From Marchantia polymorpha subsp. ruderalis (lineage: Eukaryota > Streptophyta > Marchantiopsida > Marchantiales > Marchantiaceae), in assembly GCA_037833965.1 (NCBI GenBank), contig AP031357.1, forward strand, positions 10,002,001 through 10,066,000: a stretch of DNA of 64,000 nt. Reading direction: 5' to 3'. The notes below the pieces were generated by a model, which saw only the letters and a program-made list of their open reading frames with translations, was not told the DNA's origin and did no database searches. A program made the translations under genes and the position numbers. The number at the start of each line of letters is the position of its first letter. Within the stretch, counting starts at the first letter, position 1. Below are positions 21,801-33,600 of this stretch, piece by piece.

Positions 21801-23991
21801 TTATCCTTCATTTAAATCTATCGATAAGTTATACAATGTATATTTTCACGTTCATTCTTTGCGTGAAATACCACATGACTTTATCAACAACACTCAACGT
21901 TTGACTTAAGTTGTTATGATTTTAAATTATTACCAGAATCATTGACTCTTTGGCATACAGAGACTGGTGAAATGATTCATCGGACTCATAAGTGAGTAGC
22001 CACCAACAATTGATGATGTCTAAGCCTACTAACCTTGGGACAATTATTCATATATAGTTTCAAACAGCAGCCAGTTGATTCTAGAATCATGAGTACTTTC
22101 GACTTGCGCATACTATTCATGTTTGGTCTTGTAAAGCACAAGAAGCGAGTAGCTATTTAGCTATGTTGGGAAATCATATATCAGATGATGTTTAGAATAG
22201 ACACATCAATAACAAGATTATAGTTTTGAATGCTCTTTAAAAATTTTGAACATATTTGGTTATTTTGATTAAATCTTGACTTTTTATGATCAAATCTAGT
22301 ATAAAAAATCACCTTGATGAGCTACTTTGAAGATATGATCTTTTTCTTTTAAATTAGACCAAAGTTTCAAGCTCACGTATTTTCTTCACTAATGACCATA
22401 TTTTTCATGTTGGTTTTATGTCTTATGCATACAATCCGTATCTAATATTAACATCAATACAGATATGTTTCAAAGAATTAACGTATTAAATTTTAAGATT
22501 CCTATGAGTCAAAGTTCAAAACTTTGAGAACTATGTCTAAGGTTAGTATAAGGGTTTAAAAAAATTCACAAAATTCCACTCATATTTCATATAGGTAACA
22601 GAGACACACTGTCAAAAAAACCGACAGACAAGATACATTATGTATCTCTCGTTGAACTACGTCCACATAAATAAAAATACTTTACTTAAGAAAAAACTCT
22701 TAGTTGGTGTCACAAGATTCGATACTCCTAAACTCCATAATCGATATTATTATTCTACGGATTGTATTAAAATTTACATGGACATTTTTTAAAGTTCAAG
22801 TTATGTAATAACCAAAACATGATAGAGTTAATGTATACATATATTATACACATTGCAAAATTGCTATTTAATCCTACTTGTTATCATTTATGTTAAACCT
22901 ACAAAGTAGCACAATGTGTTTTAAATCTTGCCAAAAAAAAAGAATTTTGTTCAATGGATCACTTAGTTGAGTTTACAATCTTGATTCATTAAATTTTTAA
23001 ATCCAAATCTACGTCTTTAAGAAAGTATAATTTGATGGCAATATGTGTAATCCTACCATCCATACTTTGATTTGCTCCAAGATGTAATACATTATAACTA
23101 TCACATTGAAAATTGACAGCAATTTGTTTCAATTTTATCTTATTGATAAATCTATTAAATCAAATAAGAGTTTTTTCCTACTACTATCTACTTAGATTTT
23201 TTTGTTAATTGAATTATGAATCTTTGTAAAACACATCATTATCTAATGTATTCATCATCATATTTTGGAATATATCCAAATCAAGATTTTTTCTTGTTTA
23301 GATTTTGTTCATTATCAAAAAATGGTCTAACAAAGATATAACATTTTATAATAAATCTTCAAATAATAGATCATAATTTGTAGCACTTTAAAATTATATG
23401 AAAATTCATTGCATATTTTTTCAATACTTTTTTTTTATTTGACATAAACTTATTCATTGTGTTTATAGCTCAAGAAATGTCAAGTTTAATCCATATCATC
23501 AAATACATGAAATATTATACTATCTTCTTACATAAATTGATGACAATTTTTTCAATAGCAGTGATTGAATATTGAATTGCAAAAATCTTGAAATGTGTTA
23601 TCATTAGAGTACAAAATTTTTTGATTATTGTCATGTTAAATTTTTCAAGCATACATTTTATTTAATTTGTCTTGATTTAATCATAAATATTTTTCCAAAA
23701 TTATATTAACACTCATCTCAAATTTTTTCTTGGTTTCACTTAATATTTTACATTGAATGCAAATTTTAGTTGATTTTTGCATTTTTGTGTCAAAGAAAGC
23801 ATACCATTCACATAAAAAAATTACAATGATGGGATTGAAATTTACAAGATTGATCTATTTTTATATGACTGAATCATTCAAAACTTAAACTATATGTGTA
23901 AATCTTTGAATATGATTGTATCTGAGGTACACAAAATGACTTATCAAATAAAGATAATGAAAAAAGTAACATCAATATCTTTTTAAAAGGG
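21801..23991. other. AT-rich, CpG-poor desert
   Basis: No ORF above about 60 codons and no RNA gene. Long A/T runs and near absence of CpG suggest old methylated transposon DNA eroded by deamination. That is an inference. Confidence 0.6.
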
Positions 23992-24340
23992 AATTGTTTA
24001 ATACACCACACTTTTTACTAAATACACCACACACCGCTCCTCGGCACACGCGCGAGTAGCAGGCGATGGGCTCTGTCCGTGCGATCCTCGCTTGCGCGGG
24101 CGAGGGCGGTGGACTCTGGATGGCCCTTCCAAGGAGCGAGGGTAGGGGGCTAGAGGATGGGAGGGGGTATGACGGCAACGAGAGTCCGCTCCCTCGGAAC
24201 GTTCCGAGGCGGCAAGATCGGTAGGCCGCACCAAGGCCACAAGTGCGGAGGGATAGATGCTGTTGGGGGTGGGGGGAAGAGAGGTGTGGAATGCGGTGTG
24301 TGTGGCGTATTTAGTAAAAAGTGTGGTGTATTTAACAATT
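23992..24340. mobile_element. 349-bp MITE with 41-bp terminal inverted repeats and a GC-rich core
   Basis: The left arm 23,992-24,032 (aattgtttaatacaccacac...) and right arm 24,300-24,340 are reverse complements with two mismatches over 41 bases. The arms are AT-rich. The core is GC-rich and includes a perfect 18-bp palindrome, cctcggaacgttccgagg (24,192-24,209). The core contains no transposase, so this is a non-autonomous element. ctttttaa occurs just outside both ends with a 5-base offset on the left, so the target-site duplication is not resolved and the superfamily cannot be assigned. Confidence 0.85.
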
Positions 24341-26401
24341 ACTTTTTAATAAGTCTTCAGTCAACAAAACTTTTAAGATTCTATTGCAAAGAAATTTTGT
24401 TTATCACAATGAAGCAATACATGTGAGAATTATAAAAATAGTCTTAGAGTTGTAATATTTTCTTCTCATTCCTTATTTTTACTCCTAAATGCTAAAGATG
24501 AATCACTATATCATCAAACTCATCAAAGTGATTTTGGATCTTCATATAAAAAAAATTTATTTCAAAGTGTCTAATCTTCAACAAGTCATAAATCAGTTTG
24601 ACAATTTATCAAATAAAAATATCATCCAATAATTTTATATGAAATATTTGCAAATTTTCTATTTTTTCATTTCATTTAAAAAATCTATTGTCAATGTAGT
24701 TAAAATCATGATGTTAAAAATTTAATAGCATGTTCTTGAAAAATTATTCAATTATTGTTGTTGAAGATCAAAAGTTTAGTACTCATTATTTTGTTCAAAC
24801 CTAAAATTTTGAGCTTGTTTTTTATTTATCAATCCAAAAAATTCACTTTTATTCCGATTTATTAATCAAATTCATATTTTTCAATCTTCAAATAGACAAT
24901 TTAATACGTCAAACTCTTAATTTTGTCACTATTGTCGTTTATATAAATATATCTTCTTTTTTCACTCATAGAAAGGAATGTCATGAATGTTTTTGCTCCT
25001 CTACCTTTATTAGAATAAATATAATAAAATTTAGGCTCGAAACGGCAAATTTATGCTTTGTTTCAAGGATCACATCATGTGAGATAAATCTAGCTCAAAC
25101 TAAAGAATAGTTGAGTTCTATCTCATTGGATTTGTCAATTGCATGAATGAACAAATGTTGATTGTAACCTTAAGCAATACATGAAAAAACTTTTCAATTG
25201 AAGATCTTAAAAACTTCCTACTGAATTCTTGCGTTATAATATCACTGTTTTGTATTCTAGTAGTTGATTACATTATGGCCAATAGTCAGCCAGCCTGCCA
25301 AACCAACTTCACAACAACTTGATCTAAAACTTTAACAACGTCTAGCGCTTGTTATATGAACATGTTATACATCAAGACATAATCAAAACTATCTTTTTCT
25401 TCTAACTTTTTCAAAAATAGATTGTCAATATCATACTTCTAATTACTACATACACAAGCTATCAAGTTTCACAATTTGATAGTATCAATACAATCCTATA
25501 TAACTAACCACAAAGTCCTTGCTTAGTAGATTTAGTTTGCTTGTGGTATTTCTCGTGTACATTGATGTTTATTTATGCTTCATAATGATAACATACAACC
25601 ACTTGGCTATAGATTACTTTCCAATATATCTTGAACGTTTTGTTGCACTTCTATGCTTATAAGTTGTTCTATATTTGATTGTTTTAGATGACTACAATTC
25701 TATAATGAAACTCTTGTTGCTTTTAACATTAGAACCATTCATTGTAATTAGAACTTTGTACGTAATTAATCAGTGTTTTTTTTTGCTATTCAAAAAATTA
25801 ATTGAGTTTGATTTGCCACATCTTTCACAATAATTTTCTATCCATTTACTTATTATAACATGTTAACATAAGCCATCATACAGATTTTTGTACATCAATC
25901 TCGGTTTTTTTTAGTTGTAGATTTAATCAAAACAAAATCTCAGAAATTATATATTATAATCCAAAACTTATTTCGTATTTTTTTAGCAACATTTATAATT
26001 TTTATACTAAAATTGAAACAAAAAGTGCAATCTTGCATTTTTCACTATGAACATCACATCTTAGTTGTCATCATGTACTTCAATTTATCCCAATTGACTG
26101 CTTTTTTCAAACTTCAAACAATTTTAAGATGTAAGTTTTTTTTGGTAGTCTTTGAAAATTCCAAAACCTTGAAGCACTCTTGAAATCATCAAAAAAATAC
26201 TTTTGAGCTAATTTCAGTCTCCAACTTTGATATCTCACAAAATGACGATCAGGCGAAGACAAGATGATCATCACTAATTACTAAAAGATCTTGATGACTT
26301 CGGAACTATCTCTTGTCAGAGTGTCAAAGCTGATATATTACAATCTTGTCAATATGCTACAATATGATAATAAAGCAAGTGAGAAAAAAATTGTTCAACG
26401 T
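24341..26401. other. AT-rich, CpG-poor desert
   Basis: Continuation of the AT-rich DNA flanking the MITE. No coding frame, RNA gene or clear terminal repeats. Confidence 0.6.
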
Positions 26402-26425
26402 ACAAAGTTAAACCTCCCAATAGTA

Positions 26426-26552
26426 TCACCTTGTATGAGTGACATACTTTCATTAGTGACGTAAAATTCCAGAACCATTTGTTTCTAACTTGTACATCTG
26501 TTCAATAAGAATGGTACGTCACTAATGAGAGTATGTCACTCATACAAGGTGA
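26426..26552. repeat. 127-bp fold-back with 38-bp arms
   Basis: The arm 26,426-26,463 (starting tcaccttgtatgagtgacat) and the arm 26,515-26,552 are reverse complements with one mismatch over 38 bases, separated by 51 bases. It either forms part of the surrounding element or is a small MITE nested at its left end. Confidence 0.85.
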
Positions 26553-26921
26553 CATGATATTTTTCAATAGTTACAATTTCAAGTGTAATGTGGGAGTAAA
26601 AATTCCTATCATGATCACAATACATAGCTATGAAACTAAAAAAATGTGGCATAAGTTTAATTTAAGGTGTAGCTCAACAATTCACTCTTTTTGAGCTTTG
26701 GTAAAATAATTTGTTATATATATAACCATCAATTTTTTCACTTAGATTTTTGTGTATTAATATAAATTCAAACATAATTATAATGTCTATGTTAATCATG
26801 GTGAACAATACAGATGTGCAAATGAAGACAATTTTGAAACCAAACAACACATTAAAGAATGTCCTAGTATTGATATAATGTAGGATAAGAATTCTATGAG
26901 ATTTTTTTAAAAATAATTTAC

Positions 26922-27036
26922 ACCTTCCAATAGTGAACTCTAAACCCAAACACCAATGTATGTTACTACTAGGAGTGAATATTAAAATTATGCACCTTCC
27001 AACAATGACATGCAATTCTAACACCAATGTATGTTA
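26922..27036 (+). repeat. diverged direct repeat of about 71 bp period
   Basis: caccttccaatagtga...caccaatgtatgtta at 26,922 recurs as caccttccaacaatga...caccaatgtatgtta from about 26,993. It lies inside the larger MITE-like element. Confidence 0.7.
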
Positions 27037-27149
27037 GTGTTAGAAGGTTATGCGCACTTTATTCTTGTGAGTGACACCTCACAACATTGACATAAAACCC
27101 AAGTATGACATTATTGGGAAGTTTAACTCTGTAATTAAAGAATGTAGTG

Positions 27150-28860
27150 ATTTTAGTGTATATGCACCTAACATCCACCCACACAATTTTAGTGATATAC
27201 ATCCAAGAAATGCCACGCTATACACCCAAGAAATATTATATACGGTTTAAACTGCATGGGTGTGTATATACATTAAAATCAATATCACCGCTGTTAAAAT
27301 ATGATCAATCACGAAAACAATCCTTCGGCCCAGACAAGACAATATTATTATGCCACAATGCAAATTTCGATGGCAAAGCAACTAATCAACTAGATGGTCA
27401 AGTCAATACTAAACAAACGTCGTTTTGCAGTCCCCATCATGATAATGGAAGCGGAAACCAATAAGTTGCATTAATACGTTTACTACACAGATTGCTGACT
27501 TTGTAAACTCGATATCTCTGTGACTTTTAATATCATTCAAAGAGGAGCATGGGTCGTTGTGTGATTCCAGACAAACGTGCACATACGGCGTAATTTGTTG
27601 GTGTACCTCAGAAAACCCGTAGGCTAGCACCTGGTTTTAAATTTAGATACTCTGTACATCCAAGGTCAAAGAGTTGACCTGTGTCATGCTTCGTCTCTGG
27701 CCGGCTACCTCTTGCTGTATTTATGTAAACACAAATACGCAAATTCTTCGACCTGCGTTGGTAGATCTACGAAGTCCCTCACTGTTATAAGTGAAAAAGA
27801 ACATTACTGGTCATCTGATTACCAGCTACTGTTGCAAACACAACCGTGGAAAACCAGAACTTACCTTTGAAAAATGTAGAATGACATATCAAGCGACAAT
27901 GCGAATCTGATCGGTCAGAGGCCCTATCGGACCCTTTCTAGTTTAGTCTTCATTCGCCCGAATAAATTGGGAGAGAAGAAGGGACGGACAGTTTCAGACT
28001 GACCGGGAAAATCAACTTTGTTTCCTTCGTGTTTACTTTATTCTCATTCGTTTTTCAATGTCACTAACTTACTGGAAGCAGTTTGCTTTTCTCCGTGGAC
28101 ATGAGCACGGATAACAGTAAAAGATTCCAGTAAAACATGACCACATATCACTAAAGAATACACTTACGTTTCTCCATATAAGAATTTTGTGTATGCAAAA
28201 TGTAGAGCAAAGCGTTTGGTCTAGATTCCTCTCACATCACGAAAACCAAAGACGGCGATAACGGAAGGAGTAAGAGGCTTGCAGTCCACATGATCTGATT
28301 GTTGCCAAAGCAGTGCCGAAGTGGTGAGTTAGGTGGCTCCATTCGGAACAATCAAATCTATGCGGCAGGCCGCCTTTATCACGGCGTGAGGCCCCGACAT
28401 CTGGAGCATCTGGAAGGTTTTTGAGCTTGACAGGCAACGACTGGACTAAAACGGAAATCCTGCGAGGCTAAAAAGGTGTGCTTTGGATCTGACCCCCGAC
28501 TCCCCGGGGAACACACTACAGAATACCTCAAACTCTTCCCATTTACTGCAGTCCACGTGTGTTCCATCAGTTTGGATGCAACTGGGATTCTAAGCTTTGA
28601 CAGCCTTAGTCAGCTGGTGTTCTTAAACCAGCTGTTTAATATCTTGGAATGAAGTTTGACGACTATAATAAGTATTTCAGCTGAAATGACACTTCCACGG
28701 CTCCGTACCACTGAGACAAGCACTTCTAACCGGCTGAAGTGGGAACATTGTCGTATTTACCACCACTAAGAAAGCTAGTATCAAGAGTACGCTTAAATTC
28801 CCAAGGCAATGAAGTATTGAAACGTCCGAGAGCGAAGAGAAAAACAAGTTCTCCTTCGAA
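27150..28860. other. mixed-composition region, no gene recognised
   Basis: Balanced composition returns from about 27,450 to 28,800. The best frames (27,147-27,464 plus; 28,379-28,567 minus, with a true ATG) are short and match no family I know. No RNA gene seen. Confidence 0.4.
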
Positions 28861-30418
28861 TTTTTAATATATAGATGACATTTAGTTTTTAGTTTACATT
28901 ACATTGGATCCACACGAACATTACGACCACCAAATGTCGCCCTACGTCACTTTCACGTGTGGAACCTCTATCCCCTTGTGTCACTATTGGTCGACATGTC
29001 ACCCTGTGTTCATGGTAATATTCCCATTCATGGTAGCAATTCCAATTGGTTCGTCTTCTATACTATTAATCAAACACTCCTACTCCGGGAATCAATCAAG
29101 TGTGCATTTGGTTTTTTTATATATAAATTTTATTCTATCTAATTTTGATAAAGTAAAAAGAATCCTAATGGTCTTTTTTCTTGTTAATATGTCACTTCAT
29201 AGAAATAAAAACGTGTAGAGCCTTCTAATCATTTTATCAATCTTCTAGACATGCTAGCATAAAAATTAATTCTACCTATTGAGGATTTCTACGAATAAAA
29301 GCGAAGTAACCAATTACGTTTACTTCTCAAACTCTAATATAGCACAAAACTATTGTTTTTTCACAATGATACAATTTTAGTATAAATATAATAAAATCAA
29401 GAAATTTAGACCCTTGATGTCACTTGCCACAACTATTTTTAGGTTTTGAATTATTTATGAATTTAATAACAAAATCGTGTGTCTCTAAAAAATTATGATG
29501 CAAAGATCGTGACAAAATCCATGATTTGAATTCAAGAAAGGAAGAAATGACATTTCATTCCTCTCTTTTGTGATAACTTGAAGTTGAAGAATGAATTTTT
29601 ACATAACTTTTTTTAAGATAAAAAAATCCTTTTATTTTTTCTTGAATCAAATTGTTCTATTTTATAAAGTATCAATCTATTCAACATATATATTACAAAT
29701 TAGATTCATTTTGAGTAATGAATGAGAATTTTTAGTTTATATTTAAATTCAGAATTACCATATTGAATTAATTTTATAAACTGAATGTGGATTCTGTAGA
29801 ATTTGATGTTGGATATTTTATATTTTAATTAAAACTCAGACATTGAGAAATATATTTGTAATGCGTCACGCTATCTTTCAGTCAAAAAGCTTTCTCTAAC
29901 AATCTCCAAGGGGACATGTGTAGAACAAAGCACATGCAAACATCTTAGAAGAAGAAGAAGAAGAAAATCAAAGCTAACATCTTTTGAATTTCAAAATTTG
30001 GACATTTGGGCAAACTTCGAAGTTATTATATTGACTTTTCTTATATCTTCCTTGTTTTTTATATTTATTCTTGGCTGTAGAGGTGTAAAATAATACATAA
30101 AAACCAGCTAGATGAGTCTTGAATGTGATCGTTAATCCTTCCCACAACCTGTTTTCAAAGTTATGTATATACTTTATTAAATGTGGCTCATCATGAGTTG
30201 GAACAATATTTAATGTGACTTAATCCCGTTTACTATAAATCTCCATAAAAATCATAACAATCCTATTGTATATCCACATGGTATAATCCTATATATCATG
30301 TGTTGGATTCAAACTTAATAATAAGTATGACTGACATCCAACATAGATTACTTCTCTACATTAAGGATTCATCTTGATATTTACGGCAGATATTTACACT
30401 TAATCCTTGCATATAAAC
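28861..30418. other. AT-rich desert with a GAA microsatellite
   Basis: AT-rich, CpG-poor DNA without an exon. A short (GAA)n run lies at about 29,947-29,965. Confidence 0.55.
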
Positions 30419-31020
30419 TAGTGCTCCGATCGGGTCGGGTTCGGGTCGATTCGGGTAGTGATAGCACACGTAGTTGCCAACCGTTGCGGATATCGTGTGG
30501 TTGAGGTAACTGTTGAACTTATACTCTTCTGCTTTACGTCTTCTCCATCATTTAAAAGAGAGTGTCTGGTCGTTCGTATTGCAGAACACACGCTGAAGAG
30601 TTAACGGGTTAGAAGCTTACCGGCAATAGCGCATGCACAAGAGCTACGCAACGTCCACATGTAGATATAACCAACAAACGTCCACTATGTGAACGTTTAC
30701 AAGATTCTACTCACCATTAACAAAAGGATTTGAACATTTTGAGTTGGAACCCGGCCTTACCAAGAAAAGGCGAGGGGATTCACCGGAGTCTCTTTCACCT
30801 TATAGCACTGCTGGGCTTTGAGGTTTCCGATCGATCCAGCCTAGAAACGGAAGTAGTAAATAGTCCAGGCGTGATCCGAATGTTCCCAAGAATATCAGTC
30901 GGCTCAGCCAGCACTGCGACGCGGATCTGAATTGATCCTTTATTATTTTCGGGTCGGGTACAGCCCTCTAACCCGAACCCGACCCGAAATCGGGTTTTAC
31001 CTGAACATATCGGATCCCTA
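30419..31020. mobile_element. 602-bp hAT-like non-autonomous element
   Basis: The left end reads TAgtgctccgatcgggtcgg and the right end, on the complement, TAgggatccgat followed further in by cgggtcgggttcggg. Both subterminal regions carry clustered (t)cgggt units, as hAT elements often do for transposase binding. The 8 bases outside the ends are atataaac and atataggt; they share the first five bases, which suits a decayed 8-bp duplication but does not prove it. The core is balanced in composition with one short frame (30,730-30,930) and no transposase domain. Confidence 0.6.
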
Positions 31021-31359
31021 ATATAGGTAAATGTTATATGTTCGATATATTACCAACAATAGTTCGGTGAAATATAACATTGCAATTGAATGTTGGTTAT
31101 GCTAATATCACTGTTACGCTAATACAATGACTTATGACTTATGGAAGCAAGATTAGACTTAATGAGTGACGGTTTTGCTATCATATGTAATTGCATGAGA
31201 ACAAAAAATCTATCAAATCATTGTCTTTATTTGCACAAGGATCTAGCAGCAATTGAATCGCATAAGTATCTAAAGAGTCCACATGATGGCTATATTGGGT
31301 CACAAATATCTTCCATTCAAGGGAAGATAGTCCTTTCAAGTAAAAGTATCTCATGTGGA

Positions 31360-31390
31360 ATTCTTTACTTATGACTCATAAGTAAAGAAT
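31360..31390. repeat. perfect 15-bp-arm palindrome, 1-nt centre
   Basis: attctttacttatga is followed by c and its exact reverse complement. Confidence 0.95.
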
Positions 31391-31405
31391 ATTATATTTA
31401 CAGCT

Positions 31406-31448
31406 GATATATTGTATCACTCATAAGTTATGAGTGATACAATATATC
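31406..31448. repeat. perfect 21-bp-arm palindrome, 1-nt centre
   Basis: The arm begins gatatattgtatcactcata. The second arm follows after a single g and matches perfectly over 21 bases. It lies only 15 bases from the preceding palindrome. Confidence 0.95.
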
Positions 31449-32067
31449 TATTGCAAATAGTTAACATGTATTTATACACTAACTCAGCTACTTTGGAAGC
31501 TAGTGTGTTGAGGATGATGCGTCTCATCATGCGCATTCCAATCATACTATTCAGTGATCTCACTCGTTCACACAAGACTTATGCGCCATGACAGAGTAAA
31601 GCAAACTATTTGAACATACATGTGAAAAGACATGGATTGTTGTTGTCGATTGATATTTATCATCCAACGATTACATCAGCTGTTGATCAATGAGAGTAAC
31701 ATCTTGCAAATGAAACTTGGTGCAAAGGCGGGTCCGTATTTCATCTATATGAGACAAAGATATATGACCTCAAGCATGACAAAGACATGTCTCATGTTCT
31801 TGATGTAGCTTGGATATGAACTTGTTTTTGTGAACTATCACTACCACATATGTGGGTGTGGTATAAAAGAAGAAAGCAATATTTCAAAGAGTTTGTATCG
31901 GGAGACAAGGAGAGAAAATGATTTTATAGTAAAAAGAAGCTACAAGGAGTAAGAACATGACTGCAAGCTCATAACGTCGTAGAAATGTCTTCCACACACG
32001 TACGATGGTGAAATGTTATGGACTGAAGACAAACGATTATATAAACGATTATGTCTTGAAATATTTG

Positions 32068-32129
32068 TGATCTTTACTATGTTTGACTCGATCCAGTTAA
32101 CTGGATCGAGTCAAACATAGTAAAGATCA
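32068..32129. repeat. perfect 62-bp palindrome without spacer
   Basis: The left arm 32,068-32,098 (tgatctttactatgtttgac to cagtt) is followed directly by its exact reverse complement 32,099-32,129. Thirty-one base pairs with no loop and no mismatch. It extends no further on either side. Confidence 0.97.
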
Positions 32130-33600
32130 TGTGCAATCATGTGTCATAGTCGGTTTGGCCTGTGATCTACTAACCTGGTCGATATAGAATTGGCTCGACA
32201 AGGATTTGATAACATCGGATATCGCATATCAGATCCCTGATTTGATATTTAGTACTATTGAAGCTACAACGCATACATCGTTGCGTTTAGCCGCATGATA
32301 TATCGAGCGGCTACACTTCAAACAAGACAGAGTTCGCCAAGTCAGCCTTTTTGGTGGTGGAATCAGAGGGCACGGCAGCCACTGACGAGTGACAACCACA
32401 CAAAAAGTGAGATTAACCAAAGCCCATCAAGCACATGTATCCATGAGAAGATGATGCATAGAGGAGAGGGCAAACTATCTCTCGCCGTGAGAGCACTACA
32501 CTGCTTCACTGAACCCATGAAGGCATCAATCATGTGCACTCGAAAGGTTCAATTTCAGCTTTTCTAGCAAAGCAAGACAAGTTGTACATCTGCTGTGGAA
32601 AAAAAACGCAGGGAGAAGGAAGATTCGAATCTTCCCCAGCAGCAGCATCGCAGGAAAGGACCGAATTGACAACTGAAAAAGCTTCGACTCGCAGTGTGAC
32701 AATGAACCGCGTGTCCCTGTCCCTCTAAAAGCGTCGAACTGCCTCGACATCAACTCAATAGAAGCCGCCTCACTTTCATCCACCACGTGTACTCCAAAAG
32801 AGTCTGAGAAAACTTGAGAGAGAGCTGCGTCCGATGTTTCTCATGGAGGTCAGGATTCTTCTCAAGTGCCCCTCAAGGAATGAACATCTGGGTCTCGTAC
32901 TCGAGAGGCTCGAGTACGAGACGCATCTCTTCTCTCTCTGGTGGGGGACGATCGTCCTCGCCCTCACGGCTTCAGGGGGATGGCCATTCGACGTGGCAGA
33001 ATCCAGAGAGGAGTTCCAGGTGGGCCCATCGGATGGGCCCAGCTGGTACCGGAGCATGTAACGCTGCGATCCGACGGCGTTCGGTTGCGTTGGCGCGGTG
33101 GCCGTTGAAGGCGTGGCGTCGTAAGCATGGAATCGACGTTGACGTAGACGAGATCGTCATCGGAAAGAAGTTCACACAAGTTCTCGATTTCTTTACGTCT
33201 CGTGGGCTTAAGCTGAGCTCGGCCGGACAGACAGCCGGACGGACGGACGGACGATGGATGGGCTCATAATGTGCACGCTCGCTTTCTTTGGCCGCGATGG
33301 CTAGAAGATCTGACGAGGAAGCGTTGGCGTGCCGTGATCTTTATCGAGCGAGTTGGACGTTGGCGCATCTCTTCGACAGCATTCGGAGTTCCACGGCTGC
33401 GATCATTACTTCGATGCCATTTGCCCCTTGCCCCTTGGGGAAACTCGTAGCGGACACACACTTTAGTGACCCCACCACTTTACACTCTCTCGGCCTGCAA
33501 CCTCTCTCTCTCTCTCTCGGAGTGAAATTCGTGCATGTACCGTAGATTGTCATTCGGAATTTCTGCTGCAATGCTCTTGCGTACCTCTATCACATCCGAA
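32130..33600. other. GC-richer region with hairpins and a CT repeat, no gene recognised
   Basis: Open frames overlap on both strands between 32,530 and 33,570, but starts are weak and no family motif is seen. A hairpin with 14-bp arms lies at 32,892-32,922 (gtctcgtactcgag around agg). Two TGGGCCC boxes form a short palindrome at 33,022-33,040. A CT run lies at about 33,501-33,518. It could be a promoter or non-coding transcript region. Confidence 0.4.

Larger units (their letters stand above)
26402..27133. mobile_element. about 730-bp MITE-like element with imperfect terminal inverted repeats
   Basis: acaaagttaaacctcccaat at the left end (26,402) is the reverse complement, with about three mismatches over 23 bases, of the right end finishing gggaagtttaactctgt at about 27,133. 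The interior is AT-rich with no transposase. It contains a 127-bp near-perfect fold-back at its left edge and a diverged 70-bp direct repeat on the right. A related, more diverged sequence lies near 57,360-57,500. Confidence 0.6.
31021..32067. other. AT-rich stretch with palindromes, no gene
   Basis: No supported exon. One short frame (31,141-31,374) runs into the palindromic DNA and is not convincing. Two of the three palindromes of this cluster lie here. Confidence 0.5.

Noticed and set aside
32814..33269. 151-codon plus-strand frame
   Set aside because: It begins at a non-ATG codon, runs into a GGAC repeat and has no family resemblance.
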